Numbered from the stretch's first letter, positions 44,410 through 57,882 are shown. The stretch: DNA of 64,000 nucleotides from Ailanthus altissimus (GCA_946807835.1 OX327690.1:10264501-10328500); one strand, 5' to 3'. Program-made: numbers and translations. The notes: generated from the letters alone by a model not told the origin.

Positions 44410-47169
44410 TGTAATATCCAATCTCTATTAGTAGTATTGGCGTCTAGATTTCAGTATAAAGTAATGAAGACACCGTAGGGTTATTAGATTTTAACCCTGA
44501 TAGAAATATTTTCTTTATGGAGCGCGTGAGAGATATTAGACTTAATTTGGTAATTTCACACTCGATTGGAGCGTCGGACGACCCTAGAATATTTTTGGAA
44601 TTTTTCTCTATTGGCTTGGAAAAGGAAATTCTAATATACTATATGAATTTCCATTTAAGGGTTATGTATGGAACAAGCCTTTGTTGAGAAATACAATCTA
44701 TATATTAAAGAATGGACCAATTAGAAGCAATCTCATGGATTGCCAAGATGGGAATTCTAGTTAGTTCCTTTGACTATTCTAACTAGATAGTTACAAAGGA
44801 ACCAATTAAATCTTTCCATTTGAACTAATGGCAAATTAGGAATTTTGAGTAAGTTGAAGGGCAAAATGGTCAATTCAGGGAGCACTATATATATGTTGGA
44901 AGTGTGTAGAATTTTCAAGAGATAAAAAGCAAACATTTAGAGCAAAAGAGAGCAAACATTCGTGCAAATGTTGAAGGTGCTGCTACAGTGAAATTTCAGT
45001 TTCTTTTTCATGATTTTTCATGCTTAATCAAGCTAAAATAAGGTTACATACCAATCCCTGAGCTCAATTGAACTCTCCATTAGTGGAAATTTAAGAAAAA
45101 GAAGTAAGAAAAGCATTGTTTTATGAGTTTGATAAGTGAGCTTTCAATAATGCTTCAATTGATGTTCTTGTGTATATTATTCGTTTAGATTGAGTTGAAT
45201 TCTAGTGTAGAGCTTGAAGGAGTCATCAATTTGAAGAAATTGGCAAGGTAAGAATTAGGGTTTTGGGTGATTTGAATGTAGAGACTTCAATTGGTTGTAA
45301 TTAGGCAATTAGAACAAAATTGGCTTGATTTTGATGTAATTGGAACGAGAAATGGAGAAAAGAAATGTGTTGGAACATAGGGTGAAATTCTGCCACTTTA
45401 GGAAAGTTAGAGATTGAGTGGTGTTTTGATTAAGTTGTTGTGTGTAAATGATGCCTTATGTATGTTGAATGTATATGGTTGATGGAAAAATCAAAAAGGA
45501 AGAAAATGGGACATAATTGTCCATTTTGGAAAGGTGAAGAACAATTATGTCCAACTAAGTTATAAGGCGTTTAATAATTTTCAGGGCGCCGGGTGGTGAG
45601 TTAGATTAGATTAAATGACTCCGTAAATAAAAATTGGGAAGTAGTATGCATCCAGGCTTTAAATGCCGATTAGGGCATTTAGTAGTTAAATGAGATTCTA
45701 GCATTCGATTTTATTCTAAATGTCATTTATGGCACGTAGGTGAAGAAAACCGAGCGATAACAGGAGCAGAAATCTGGAGCGAAATTGCGCGTAGAGCAGT
45801 TGTGAGTGAAAATCTGCCATTTCTTTTATCTTTCGTTTACTATGTTTCCGCATAATAAAAATGTATGCTTTATGAGCTTTCAATGCATAAACATGATTAT
45901 GATCTTGATATGTATCTATAGATATGCATTTACATGTTCGGTTTAAGAAACAGTTTTTAAATTTTTGCATTTATTTTAAAGGCCATTGGTACCCTCAGAT
46001 TATAGTGGTGGTGATTGTATTAGACCCGGCCAGTATATCCCGTGCATATGGGCAGGTCTTGGGGGTGTGTCACTAACTCTGAGAAGTTGGGATATCGAGT
46101 CATATGAGTTGCTCTATGTGTACGGGGTATTGTCTCGCTATATATATGCGATGTAGGATTCCGCTGCATAGCCAGTGAGATGTCTTAAGATGTCACTGTG
46201 GGTGCTGCTAGTTGAGGTGCCCCGTGACCTACTCACATGTGTGGTGTTAGTTGGGTCACTACGTGAGTATAGAGCTTTAGGGTTACCATTGGTATAGTTT
46301 AGAAAGAAAATGGTCGAGCAAGGACTTTACTAGTTTTTGATTTATCGATAGCATTTATGCGCTTATATGCACACGGCAGTTATTATGTTATACAGATTTT
46401 GAATATTGCTTTCCAAAGATGTAGATAAAACCCCATCGGCAAGCTTTCATTGGCATATGATATTAGAAACCGTTTTATAGCTTTACATCAGTTTTAGAAG
46501 AATGATTTAAGCAAGTACTTAAGAATTTGCTATCTATGCATAATGTTATTTTATTTGAAATCTTAATTGCACTCACTGAGCTCCTTTAGCTCACTCGTTT
46601 TGTGTTTTATGTTTTCTAAACCCTACCCAGGTGCAGGTCTCAGTACGCAAGCTGCTGATTCTCCTATTGCCGAGTAGTGGGTTAAATCTGAAGATCATTT
46701 TTGTATATGTAAATGTGCTAAATAGCACCATTTACTTTATGCATAGTAGTTGTAGGCATGTATATTTGTCTGTATGTTTTGAACCAACAAGAAGAGATTT
46801 CGATATTACGATGATCGTTTTTGCTTTTAAAGAGTATGCTCATTTTGTGATTCAAATGAAACTATTGAGTTGTGTTGGATTTGATTTGGAAATGACTGGA
46901 GGTCCGAATTAGTAGTATTGAGAAGTGTTTGAAATAGAAGTGAAATTTCTTTGCAAGTTTTAGATGGATGTTCCGAAAAACAGAGGAAACTCTGCCCGTT
47001 TGTTTTAAAAATTACGATGTCATTTTCATGTATATTACAAGATTTTCTCAATAGTAGCAAGAACTAAAAAGGGGTTCGCCTCACGGAAATTTCTTAACTT
47101 ACCTAGTTATATTCTGAGGAACCCCAGCGGCCCTGCCTACAGTGGAGGGTCTCGGGGCGGGTCCTATCA
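44410..47169 (+). mobile_element. Long gypsy-like LTR, forward (2760 bp)
   Basis: It starts TGTAATATCCAATCTC and ends GGCGGGTCCTATCA. It is the full-length homologue of 6184-8932 in the other orientation. It interrupts the copia relic on the left and adjoins a copia LTR on the right; flanks GAAGA and GTTGG do not match, so the right junction is a rearrangement. No coding domains. Confidence 0.85.
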
Positions 47170-48574
47170 GTTGGTGCTTACGTGCCATCCTTGTTTGTTT
47201 AAATATTTGATATATACATATTATTAAATTGCTAATTACATTAATTATATGGTACAACGACTGTAACGCTATAGACATTATATAATCTAAAGGAGTTCAG
47301 ATTTAATCTAAAAGAGTTTATATTAGGGCTAAAAGTTAGCAACACTAATAATTATGACTACTAATAGTTAGCAAGTTATAAGAATCAATGAAATCCAAAG
47401 AGTTAGAGCCTTGTCTGTAACGGTACAAAGACCTAGGGGTATACTATTAATAATATAGTTGTAAAGTTGCAATAAGGTGCTAGGAAATGTCATTATGAAG
47501 TATATTCTCAAATATTATGTTCCTGGTCTATTTTTACTAATGCAGGTCTGTAGGTGAATCATTTCTCATATAGATTAGTATATGTCTATATCTGTAGGGT
47601 ATAGATGGTTGTTCCTAGCTGACCACGAGCTTGAAGCTTATGTAGGCATACGGGTATTCAGTCAGGGCTGGATACTGAACAGACTTACGAGGACCCCAAT
47701 AGACATCCTATGTAAGTTATCAATGGAAGGTTCTCTCAAGTTGAGTAGTATTCATAGTCATTTGACCCGAGCACCATGGTGGACTTATGATTGATCTACC
47801 ATACTTAGATTTTACGGATGTCAAAGACCTTTTATGGTCTGACCGCTGCATGTCGCTAGGTATGGTCCAATGCTCATAGAGTTCGGTGTGTGTAGATTCA
47901 AATCCGTCAACTCACATAGAGAGTTATATATTCGATGCTCTAAGAATGTATCTCAGAAAGTCTTATGGCCATAAGCAATTAACTTAAAAAATGAGTTTTC
48001 CATAGGGTTGAATAATATAGCAAAAGTGTTTACAGATATTTTTCATTGAGATATGAATCTAGAGATAAGATCATGGATGAGCTTATGGGAATTTGGTGGT
48101 GCTAATCTATGTCCCTGCACATCCAAGATATAGATGACGAAAGAACTATACGTATGCGCTACAACCTCAACTTGTATGGTCTAACATCCTGATTTGTAAT
48201 ATCCACGACGTGTACGTGAGGGCATTGATCACAGACTTATGCAACAAATCCATTTGATAAATCGGGCATGAACCTAGAGAGTCCTTTAATATGAAGTGTA
48301 CTCGTTGTGCACTAGGGTAGCATACCGTTTGAGTAGTTTAATCCAGTAAAATTCAGTAAAGCTGATTGTTTGTTTCAGGAACCCTCGCGATCGTATGACC
48401 ATTTGAAAAGTCAGGCGTGGACCTAAAGTATACTCGTTGTGCACTAGGACAGCATACCAGATTGAAAGTTCAATCCAGTAAAATCCAGTAGAGTTGATTG
48501 TTTGTTTCAGGAACCTTGGGATGTGCATGCCTGTAGTTAAGTGTTAAGTACAGTAATTAGTTGACAAGTGTTAT
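47170..48574 (+). mobile_element. Copia LTR, forward, right-truncated
   Basis: It starts GTTGGTGCTTACGTGCCATC, lacking the first T of TGTTGG. The LTR core is at 47830-47920. The U3/R part ends near 48574, where a reverse-strand copia LTR begins. An internal duplication at 48251-48520 is present. Confidence 0.78.
48251..48520. repeat. Partial tandem duplication (about 130 bp) inside a copia LTR
   Basis: ACTCGTTGTGCACTAGG ... GTTTGTTTCAGGAACC occurs at 48299-48384 and again at 48430-48516. The preceding CATTTGA..A.TC.GGC.TG.ACCTA is also repeated. Other LTR copies have it once. Confidence 0.8.
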
Positions 48575-49430
48575 TTTTTAAATGCATAATCTAGGTACAT
48601 TAATAAGAATGTGTTCATTGCTAATTATATCTAATGCATGCTAATCACACATAATTTTGCAGTAGAATTGAAAACTAAATTCCTAAGTAAGAAACACACT
48701 TTGAATTAAGTCTTGTTACACTTATAGTGTCAGAAAAAACATACCTTTGAAGCCTTTGGACATTTGATACTTTTGAGCTCACAATTAAGTCAACCCTTTA
48801 ATAATTCTAGGCTTTAACAAATCCGTGGGATTGAAACTCTAGAATGGCAACATTGTTGATGAATTTCTAGCATAAATTTATCCTTCAAAGCAGTTCAACC
48901 CTTGAATTTTTATTCTTAATTCATAATTTTCGAAATAGGGACTCAAGTAAACAAAATTCAAAGTTTGGCATATATATACTTGAAAATGGGAACCTAAATA
49001 CATAACTTGCAAAGTTTCATAAACTTGGCCAATATGCATTTGACACTTATCATTCATGCATCCCATGCATGAAGACAAGTGTCACATAACACTTGCCACA
49101 TGTCACCTATTTGTTCCATGCAAGTGACATGTGTCACTAATGTATGGATCTGTATACCATGTGTCAAAATTTGACTAGTTAACTTATTTAACTAATAATT
49201 AATTAGTTTAACACTTAAACCTTGACATATATATTTCCCGAGAGTCCTAGAACATATTTTGCTTTTCAAAATTCTCCTGGATTAAACCATTCAATCTGGT
49301 TCGCTACCCCAATGTTCAACAATTACACTTCATATTATGAGACTCCCTAGGTTCACCACCATTTGTCTTATGGAACACTTCCACAAGTTCATGAACAATG
49401 CCCACACACACATTACGAATAAAAATGCTA
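48575..49430 (-). mobile_element. Copia LTR fragment, reverse
   Basis: The 3' part of a copia LTR on the reverse strand, alignable with the end of 41584-43327 and with the 32600-32900 region. It contains TTTGGACATTTG, AGAATTATTAAAGGG and a dense TGACATGTGTCAC cluster (49035-49170). It is truncated at ACACACATTACGAATA. Confidence 0.7.
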
Positions 49431-51279
49431 AAAGTTAACCAGTTATAATACTCAGCGAAGATCTAAGAGTTGAAGTCTTGTCTATAATAGGACATAGACC
49501 TCGGAATATACTAGTAACTGCATAGTTGTAAGAGTTGCAATCGGGTGCCAGGAAATGTCAGTTGTGCAAGTATGTTCTTAAATAATTGTCCTTGATCTAT
49601 TTTTGCCGATGGGGGTCTGTTGGTGGATACTTATATATAGATTGGCATATGACGTACTTATAGGGCATAGATGGTCGTTCCTAGCCAACCGTGAGATTAG
49701 AGCAAGTATTGACATATGGGTATCCAGTTAGGACTGGATATAGGACTGACTCACGAGGGCCTCCGATAGATACCGTATGTAAGGCCGTCAAAGGAGGGTC
49801 CTCTCGAGTTGAGTAGTATACATGATCCTTTCACCTAAGTGCCACGGTGGGCTTGTAAGTGATCCACCATACTTTGGTTCTACACATGTCATAGACCTTT
49901 CATGGTGTGACTACAGGGTGTCGCTAGGTATGGTCCGATGCTTTATAGAGTTTGGTGTGTACAGATATGGGATCCGTCAGCTCGCATAGGAAATTAAATA
50001 TCAAGATGCTACAAGACTGTATATCAGAAAGTCTTGTGGCCATAAGCATTAATCCTGGGAAAAGGTTTCACCAGGGTAGAATAATATGGCAAAGGAGTTT
50101 GCACATATTTTTCAGTGAAATACAAGTCTGGAGATAGAAAATGGATGAGCACATTGGGATTTGATATTGATAATCTATATCCTCAGCACATCCAAGATAT
50201 CATGACGAAATGACTATATGTATGCGTTGTAACCTCCACTATATAGTTCAACGCATTGATTCATATATATGTAACGTGTGTGTAGAGGGTGTACTCACAG
50301 AATAGTTCCATTTGACAAATTGGGCGTAGACCTAGGGAGTCTCGCGATATGGCATGTACTTGTTGTGCACTGGGGCAGCGTGCTGGATTAAGTTGTTTAA
50401 TCAAACAATATCTAGCACTACCACGAGAATGCGTGCGTATTTGTATTTAATTGTTAAATACAATAATTAGTCAATAATTATTATTTACTAATTCTCTAAT
50501 TGCATGTGGCGCATTGTGAACCCTCGGTTGAGTTTATCCAAATGTGGGATTTGGTGGACCAACTACAGGGTAAACTTGGTAATATTCATGAGGAGCAAAA
50601 TGATCATTTCATACATTGATTATTTAATTGTTAAATAATTAAAATATCTCATTATAATATATTATTTTATTATATAATATTATATTTTTAATATTATTTT
50701 ATTATGGGTGCCATTTAGTTGGCATCATTATTTATTTTATATTATTATTATATATTATATTATTATTTTAAATATATATAATGAGATGTGTGTGAAATTA
50801 AATTTCCTTAAGGCACCAAGAAGAAAAAGAAGAAGAACCAAAAAAACAAAAATAGGAAAAATGAAATTGTTTCATTTTTCTCTTTGGTGCCAAAAGAAGC
50901 AATTGTGAATTGCTTCAATTTTCATTTCTCATGCTTTTAGAGAAAAGGAAGAATACACATTACTAGCCATATAGGGGTTTAATAGTTAAACCCAGTGCTA
51001 GCTATAGGGCTGTTGTTCTAGCTTGCCAAGCCCACCGAGTTGGTGATTAGAACTGGCAACGAGTTGGTCTTCATGCAGACTCTGTGGATATACGTGTATA
51101 ACGTTACACGTTCAAGTGATTTCTTAACCCTTCTAATATATTAATGTGATTAATATATTAGTCATGGTGTTTATTGTATGTTTTAATGCTTCCGTAGCAT
51201 TAAATATGTATATGATACGTATTTTAGGTAATAAATATAATTGTACATGTATACACCCACGTATATTAAATCCCCAACA
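49431..51279 (+). mobile_element. 5' LTR of a forward copia relic, left-truncated
   Basis: It enters at the region equivalent to about 270 bp into a full LTR and ends TTAAATCCCCAACA before an intact primer site. The core is at 49880-49990. An AT-rich desert is at 50640-50780, with a purine-rich block at 50805-50880. Same subfamily as 39428-41557. Confidence 0.82.
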
Positions 51280-51283
51280 AAAC

Positions 51284-51296
51284 TGGTATCAGAGCC
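51284..51296 (+). promoter_or_regulatory. Primer-binding site, initiator tRNA-Met type, intact
   Basis: TGGTATCAGAGCC is a perfect copia primer site four bases after the LTR end at 51279. It is the only undecayed copy in the window. Confidence 0.92.
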
Positions 51297-51636
51297 ATTT
51301 AGGACATATTTGGGTGTTGTTTGAGTGAATAGATGCAAAAGGCCCAGTGTAAATAGCACGTTTCAAGTGTTGAAACGGGTATGCCAATAGGGGTGCATTG
51401 GGTTCGACCTCCCAATGCATTAGCGTTGAAGCTGGCACTGCGGCGCTGGGAGTTCTTTCTCCTAGCGCTGCAGTGCTGGCGAGCCCATGCTAGGGGCTGA
51501 AGGTTCTAGAATTCACGCCTTAGCAGTGAAGGATGGGCGCCACAGCGTTAGTGCCTCGATCTTCTAATGCTACAGCGAGGTGGTCTGGCTACGCAGCGCT
51601 GCGTAGTTGGGGGTTCGACCTCTCAGCACTGCAGCG
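51297..51636 (+). mobile_element. Copia leader, GC-rich, cut by another LTR
   Basis: Motifs such as CACTGCGGCGCTGGG, TAGCGCTGCAGTGCTGGCG, GCGCCACAGCGTTAG and ACGCAGCGCTGCGTAG fill 51430-51636. GGGTTCGACCTC occurs twice. The GC content contrasts with the LTRs. It ends abruptly at 51637. Confidence 0.8.
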
Positions 51637-53740
51637 TGTTGGGATTTATTCTTACGTCCCATCCCTTTATGTATGAATATTTGTTTAATATTTATACTAG
51701 TATTATTATTTCATTAAATCGCTAATTATATTTATATATAGTAAGATGCTTGTAATATTTTAGACATTATACGACCTGAAAGAGTTCAGATCTGGTCTAA
51801 ATGAGTTTAGATCAGTGCTAAAAATTAGCAATGCTGAGAGTTATAAAGAGTTAGCGATATCTAAAGAGTTAGAGCCTTGTCTAAAATGGGACAAAAAAAT
51901 CTAAGAATATATTAGTAATGACGTAGTTGCAAATAGTGCTAGAAAATGTCATTATGCAAATATGTTCTCAAATATTATGTTCTTGATCTACTTCACTGAT
52001 GCTGATCTGTCACTGAATATCTTAAGAAATATATAGATTGGTGTATGTCTATATCTGGATGGTCCAGATGGTTAGTCTTGTAAACCATGAGTTTAGTGGA
52101 AGCTCGTATAAAGATACAAGTATTCAGTAAGGACTGAATATTGAACAGACTCACAAAGATCTCCAATAGACATCCCATAAAGCCATCAATAGAGGGTCTT
52201 TCGAGTTGAGTAGTATTCGTGGTCCTTTGACCTGAGTGCCACGGTGGGCTTGTGAGTGATCCACCATTCTTTGGTTCCACACATGTTAGAAACCTTTCAT
52301 GGTCTGACCGCTGGGTGTCGCTGGGTATGGTCCGATGCTCATAGAGTCTGGTGTGCATAGATATGGAATCCATGAGCTCATTTGGATGAGTATTATATCC
52401 TAATGCTCTAAAAATTGTATCTCATAAAGTCTTATGGCCATAAGTAGTTTTTCCCGGGAAAAGAGTTTAACCCCAGGGATAAATAATATTACAAAAGTAT
52501 TTGAGAATATTATTTATTGAAATACAATTCTAGAGATAAGCTTTCGGTCAGGCATATGGAGATTTGACGGTGTAGATCTATATCTCTGCTCTATCAGATA
52601 TAAATGATGGAGGAATTATATGAATATGTTATAACCTCAACTTGTATGGTCTAACGCGTCGCTTTGTAATATCCGTAACGTGTGTGTAGGGCATCGTCCA
52701 CGGACATATGGAAGAGTTCCATATGACAATTCGGGCGTGGACCTAAAGAGTCACACAATATGAAGTGTACTCATTGTGCACTGAGGCAGCATAATGGTTT
52801 GAACAGTTCCATCCTAGAAATTCCAGCAAACCGAAAATATATTTTAGGGTTCCTCGGGTTGTACACTTGTTTAGACTTAAATGTTAAGTATATCATTTAA
52901 TTAGTTGACAAGCGTTATTAACTAATTAGATTGTAACAAGTGGCACAATTTTATTCTATGAATTGTTTTACCATTAATTCATCCATTAACCATGTTAGTA
53001 AAATCAAATAAGGTAAATATTAATTAGTCAAATAGTTTTTGAATAATTAAATAAATATTATTTAAATAAATAAAATATAATTTTATTTATTTGCTATTTT
53101 ATTCCTAAATGGAAGACATACCTAATTTGAGAAACATAAACTAAATTAAGTGGAGCACTATTTTGTGATTAATGGTTAATTTTATTAGACCATTAAAATG
53201 GCCACTAAAAATTATTTTAGTAGTTGGCCACATAATCTAATTTTGGTGGAGCACTTGAGTGTTGAGAGCATTAAAAATAGTTGGGTTTCAATTGTGTTAA
53301 CAAGTGTGTGAATCAATTTTCGTGCAAAGGATTGAGAGGAAAAAGAGGAATTGGTTTTGAGAGAGTTTTTCATTGAACAAAGACTTATGAAAAAAACAAA
53401 AGGAGAAAGAAAAATAAATCCTTCTTATTTTTCTTTCAAGTAATATAAACCTTGTTGCTGGAGATTATACTGCTACTATTCTAGCTTCACAATCCCATTG
53501 GATTGTTATGAACTAGAATTGAACAAAAGTGCACTTCATGGTGAGCTCAAAGTTGAAGCAAAGAAATCCGGATTTGAAATCTTCATTGGAGGTCTTCAAA
53601 GGTATGTTTTATGTATTCTTAAGTTGTTAAGAATTGAAGTACATGATAAATTCCACTACCAAATTCGTGTATATGACATATGTGTTTAGTTTTTTCAATA
53701 TGTACACAATCACATGCATACACCCTAAAATATGTCAATA
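51637..53740 (+). mobile_element. 5' LTR of a forward copia relic (2104 bp)
   Basis: It starts TGTTGGGATTTATTCTTACG and ends CCTAAAATATGTCAATA (final CA changed). The core is at 52200-52380. G-box-like ACAAGTGGCAC lies near 52937. It is nested in the leader of the preceding element. The left flank CAGCG has no partner found on the right. Confidence 0.87.
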
Positions 53741-54191
53741 CAGTGATGCCATTCGGTGACGCGGTGATGTACTGTTCACTTGAACAGTAGTAAATGAATA
53801 GTATTTTGGATTGCTCACAGCTACATTAATTTTGAACAGTGTGTTAAAAATAATTTTGCATATGTAGGTTTATGAGATGTAGTGATAAAAGTTATCAGTC
53901 TACTTTATAAACCAGGGTTTAGGAGATGCAGTGATAAGAGTTATCGGTCTGCATTATAAACCAGGATTATTTTTTTGTTTGTAACTACAATTGGGGCCCT
54001 ACTAGTTGGGGTTAGTTGTGATTACATAGAAAAATTGATTAATTGAGAATCACCCTCCCCATGAGAATGGAGACCAAGGTTATAAACAAAAATCTCTCTT
54101 AATCAGATTGAAGAATATTACATTATGAGATAATGTTTTATTCTGATCTATCTTGTCAATACGGTATTAGACAAGTCAGGTCGGCCTTTTC
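53741..54191 (+). mobile_element. Copia leader with short tandem repeat
   Basis: The primer site expected after 53740 is unrecognisable (CAGTGATGCCATT). A 49-50-bp unit at 53867-53915 is repeated at 53916-53965 (AGATGYAGTGATAARAGTTA core). CTCTCTTAATCAGATTGA near 54090 is shared with the leaders at 43873 and, inverted, near 30300. Confidence 0.7.
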
Positions 54192-54486
54192 CCAATATTG
54201 CTACAACTTGAGGGACTTGGTCGGTTAGGCTTGGACTATACCGGTTAAACATGAGATGAATAAAATATATGCGAAAATATTACCTAATATTGCTACAGTG
54301 TGAGGGTAGTATCGGTAGCATATATTTGATTATTAACAAGTTAATCTGGAATACACTTACCCAATATTGCTACAGTATAAGGATAAGGTGTATTCAGGAT
54401 CAAGTGGTAAGAGTTACATGAAATGCAATTGACAAATGTTGTCTACCTATTGGGTTTACAAAAGCTAATATTGCTACAGCGTGAGG
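54192..54486 (+). repeat. Four-motif array in copia relic
   Basis: GCTA cores at 54201, 54292, 54369 and 54473; spacing 91, 77 and 104 bp. Motif form AATATTGCTACAGTGTGAGG. This is the best preserved of the three arrays. Confidence 0.87.
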
Positions 54487-55703
54487 CCCGAGTAAATTTC
54501 AATGGGATCTATTTCTCGCTATATAGTTTTAAAAAGTTTAAATTATCGTTTTCCCATTCGAGAGATTATCGAGATTATGTAAAATAGTGGGAGGGTGTTT
54601 TAAATCGAAACTTTATAATTAGTATACCTATGATTTAAAACATTTTATTAGCGATTTAATGATTATTCTGCTTACATCTCCCATTATCTTGGCCTGCTAA
54701 GTTTAATCGCCACTAAAAACTAGTTGGTGTGCATAGTTGATGCATTCCAACTCAAGGGTACTAGAAATTACTCTGACTGGAGGTTGAATCTTAGAAATGT
54801 TCTAGATTCATAAAATTTTGGATTTATTGTTAATCAGAGTTTCCCGCGAGGTATTTTTTATAATACCTCTCTAAGGGATTTGAACAGAGGGGGTGTGACC
54901 CTCTTTATTCAAGGTGCTTCATCTTCTACTCTAAGTATATCTGGTGAGACCAGGTGTATGATGAGAATAAGATAAGGTAGATGCCCAAGATAACTCATAA
55001 GAGGCAACGTTTATCCAAAGATCAACAATAGAGCAATTAGAAATCCCAGTACCCTAGAAGTCTTATAATAGTTAGGAAGACTCCCACAGGGTTTTTTTTT
55101 TACAAACATAGACATTTCTATGGCATATGATGCCAGATCAAGCTCGGTATGAGATACTATATATCCATCTCATATCTATAATATGTTACAGGGATTGAGA
55201 GAGACTAGAATAAAATAGGTTATAGAAGTAATGTTAAGAGTAAGAAATGGTGATTTCTTGCAGGTCCAATTTATTGGTTAGCTTGACTTACTACTCATAT
55301 GCAATACAATAGTTGTATTGCATAATTGGTATAATGTCCAAAACATCATTTGACAATTTGTGTCTCTTCCTGTACTTAACAGTGAAAGATTTCATATGAA
55401 CATTAGGAATAGTTCCTTATGTTCATGTGATGTAGATGATGTTTTATTAACTGAATGTTAGTTAATAAATAAATATTATATACAATTAGAAATATTTGTG
55501 GATCGGAATCTTTAAATGATATAGAACTGTGGCATGTAAAATTAGGTCATATAAGCATAATACGCCTAACCTGTTTGGTTAAGGATGGTTAGATTTCTAA
55601 TTCGACCATAAAGACTTAAACAATTTATGAATAATGTATTCACGGTGATGACCAAACATACCAGAATGTAAATCACATCTCTTTAATTAGATCGGGCAGT
55701 AAG
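54487..55703 (+). pseudogene. pol: Copia Gag remnant, protease and pre-integrase
   Basis: 54487-55000 holds no clear Gag motif. Near 55183-55215 the protease region LQGLRETRIK is readable, and RVRNGDFLQV follows. The HHCC pre-integrase appears at 55525-55620 (IELWHVKLGHISIIRL then LVKDG). The canonical D-S-G-A active site is not legible. Stops and shifts are frequent. The frame is interrupted at 55704 by a solo LTR and continues at 57883. Confidence 0.75.
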
Positions 55704-57882
55704 TGTTAGCGTATTTTATGGTGTATGCATGTGATTGTGTACATATTAAAAAACTAAACACATGTATCATATACACGAATTTGGCAGCAGAATTTATCAG
55801 GTAATCAATATATATACATGTACGTCAATTCTTAACAACTTAAGAATATAGAAAATATACCTTTGAAGTCCTTCGATGAAGATTTTAATTTCTGGATTTC
55901 TTTGCTCCAACTGTGAGCTCACCTTAAAGTGCACTTTTGTTCAATTCTAGTTCATAAAAATCCAGTGGGATTGTGAAGCTAGAATAGCAGCAGTATAATC
56001 TCCAGCAACAAGGTTTTGATTACTTGAAAGAAAAATATGAAGGATTTATTTTTCTTTCTCCCTTGGTTTTTCTCACAAGTCTTTGTTCAAAGAAAAACTC
56101 TCTCAAAACCAACTCTTCTCTTTTCTCTCAATCCTTGTACGAATATTTTTGATTCACATACTTGTTAACACACATGAAAACTAAAACTTTTTTAGTGTTC
56201 TCAACACTTCACAAGTGCTCCACCAAAATTAGATAAAGTGGCCAACTACCAAAACAGTTTTTTGTGGCAATTTTAATGGTCTAATAAAATTAACCATTAA
56301 TCACAAAATTGTGCTCCACTTAATTTAATTTATGTTTCGCAAATTAGGTATGTCTTCCATTTAGGAATAAAATATCAAATAAATAAAATTATATTTTATT
56401 TATTTCAATAACATATATTTAAATATTCAAAAACTATTTGAATAATTAATATTTACCTTATTTGATTTTACTAACATGGTTAATTGGTGAATTCATGCTA
56501 ACATAATTCATGGAATACATTATGCCACTTGTTAACATCTAATTAGGTAATAACTTTTGTCAACTAATGAAATGATATACTTAACATTTAAGTCTAAACA
56601 AGTGCACAACCCGAAGAACCCCGAAACATATTTTTGGTTTGCTAGAATTTCTAGGATGGAACTATTCAATCCATTATACTGTCCTAGTGCACAATGAGTA
56701 CACTTCATATTGTAAGACTCTTTAAGTCCACGCTCGAATTGTCATATGGAACTCCTCTATACGTCCGTTAACGATTCCCCACACACACGTCACGGATATT
56801 ACAAAGCAACGCGTTAGACCATACAAGTTGAGGTTATAACATATTCATATAATCCGTCCATCATTATTTATATCTGGGTAGAGCAGTATAGATCAACATT
56901 GTTAAATCTCTATATGCCTAACCGAAATCTTATCTCTAGAATTGTATTTCAATAAATAATATTCCCAAGTACTTTTGTAATATTATTTATCCTTAGGGTT
57001 AAACTCTTTTCCCATGAATTACTGCTTATGGCCATAAGACTTTCTAAAATACAATCTATAGAGCATTAAGATATATAGTACTCACCCAAATGAGCTAATG
57101 GATCCCATATCTATGCACATCGGACTCCATGAGCATCGGACCATACCCAGTGACCCCTAGCGGTCAGACCATGAAAGGTTTCTGACATGTGTGGAACCAA
57201 AGTATGGTGGATCACTCACAAGCCCACTATAGCACTCAGGTCAAAGGACCACGAATACTACTTAACTCGAAAGAGCCTCAATTGATGGCTTTATGGATGT
57301 CTATTGGAGATCTTTGTGAGTCTATTCAGTATTCACTCCTTACTGAATACCTGTATCTCTATACGAGCTTCCATTAAACTCATGGTTTACTAAGACTAAC
57401 CATTTGGACCATCCAGATATAGACATACATTAATCTATATATTTATTAAGGTATTCACTGACAGACCAGCATTAGTGAAGATAGATTAAGAACATAATAT
57501 TTGAGAACATATTTGCATAATGACATTTTCTAGCACTATTTGCAACTCTTTACAACTACGTCATTACTAATATATTCTTAGGTCTTTGTCCCATTTTAGA
57601 CAAAGCTCTAACTCTTTAGATATCACTGACTCTTATAATCTAATAACTTTTATCAGTGCCAACTCTCAACATTTATAACTCTCAGCGTTGCTAATTCTTA
57701 GCACTAATCTAAACTCATTTAGACCAGATTTGAACTCTTTCAGATCGTACAATGTCTAAAACGTTACAAGCATTTTACCATATATAAATATAATTAGCGA
57801 TTTATTTAAATAATAATACTAGTATAAATATTAAACAAATATTCATACATAATGGGATGGCACGTAAGCACAAATCCCAATA
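55704..57882 (-). mobile_element. Solo copia LTR with perfect GTAAG duplication (2179 bp)
   Basis: GTAAG flanks it exactly on both sides (55699-55703 and 57883-57887). Reverse-strand start TATTGGGATTTGTGCTTACG, end GCTAACA. It is very close to 51637-53740, the LTR of its own host relic, which fits insertion of a family member into another. No internal copia sequence remains. Confidence 0.93.

Noticed and set aside
46631..46912. 93-codon frame in the long gypsy-like LTR
   Set aside because: No domain motif, and the homologous stretch in the other LTR copies is not open.
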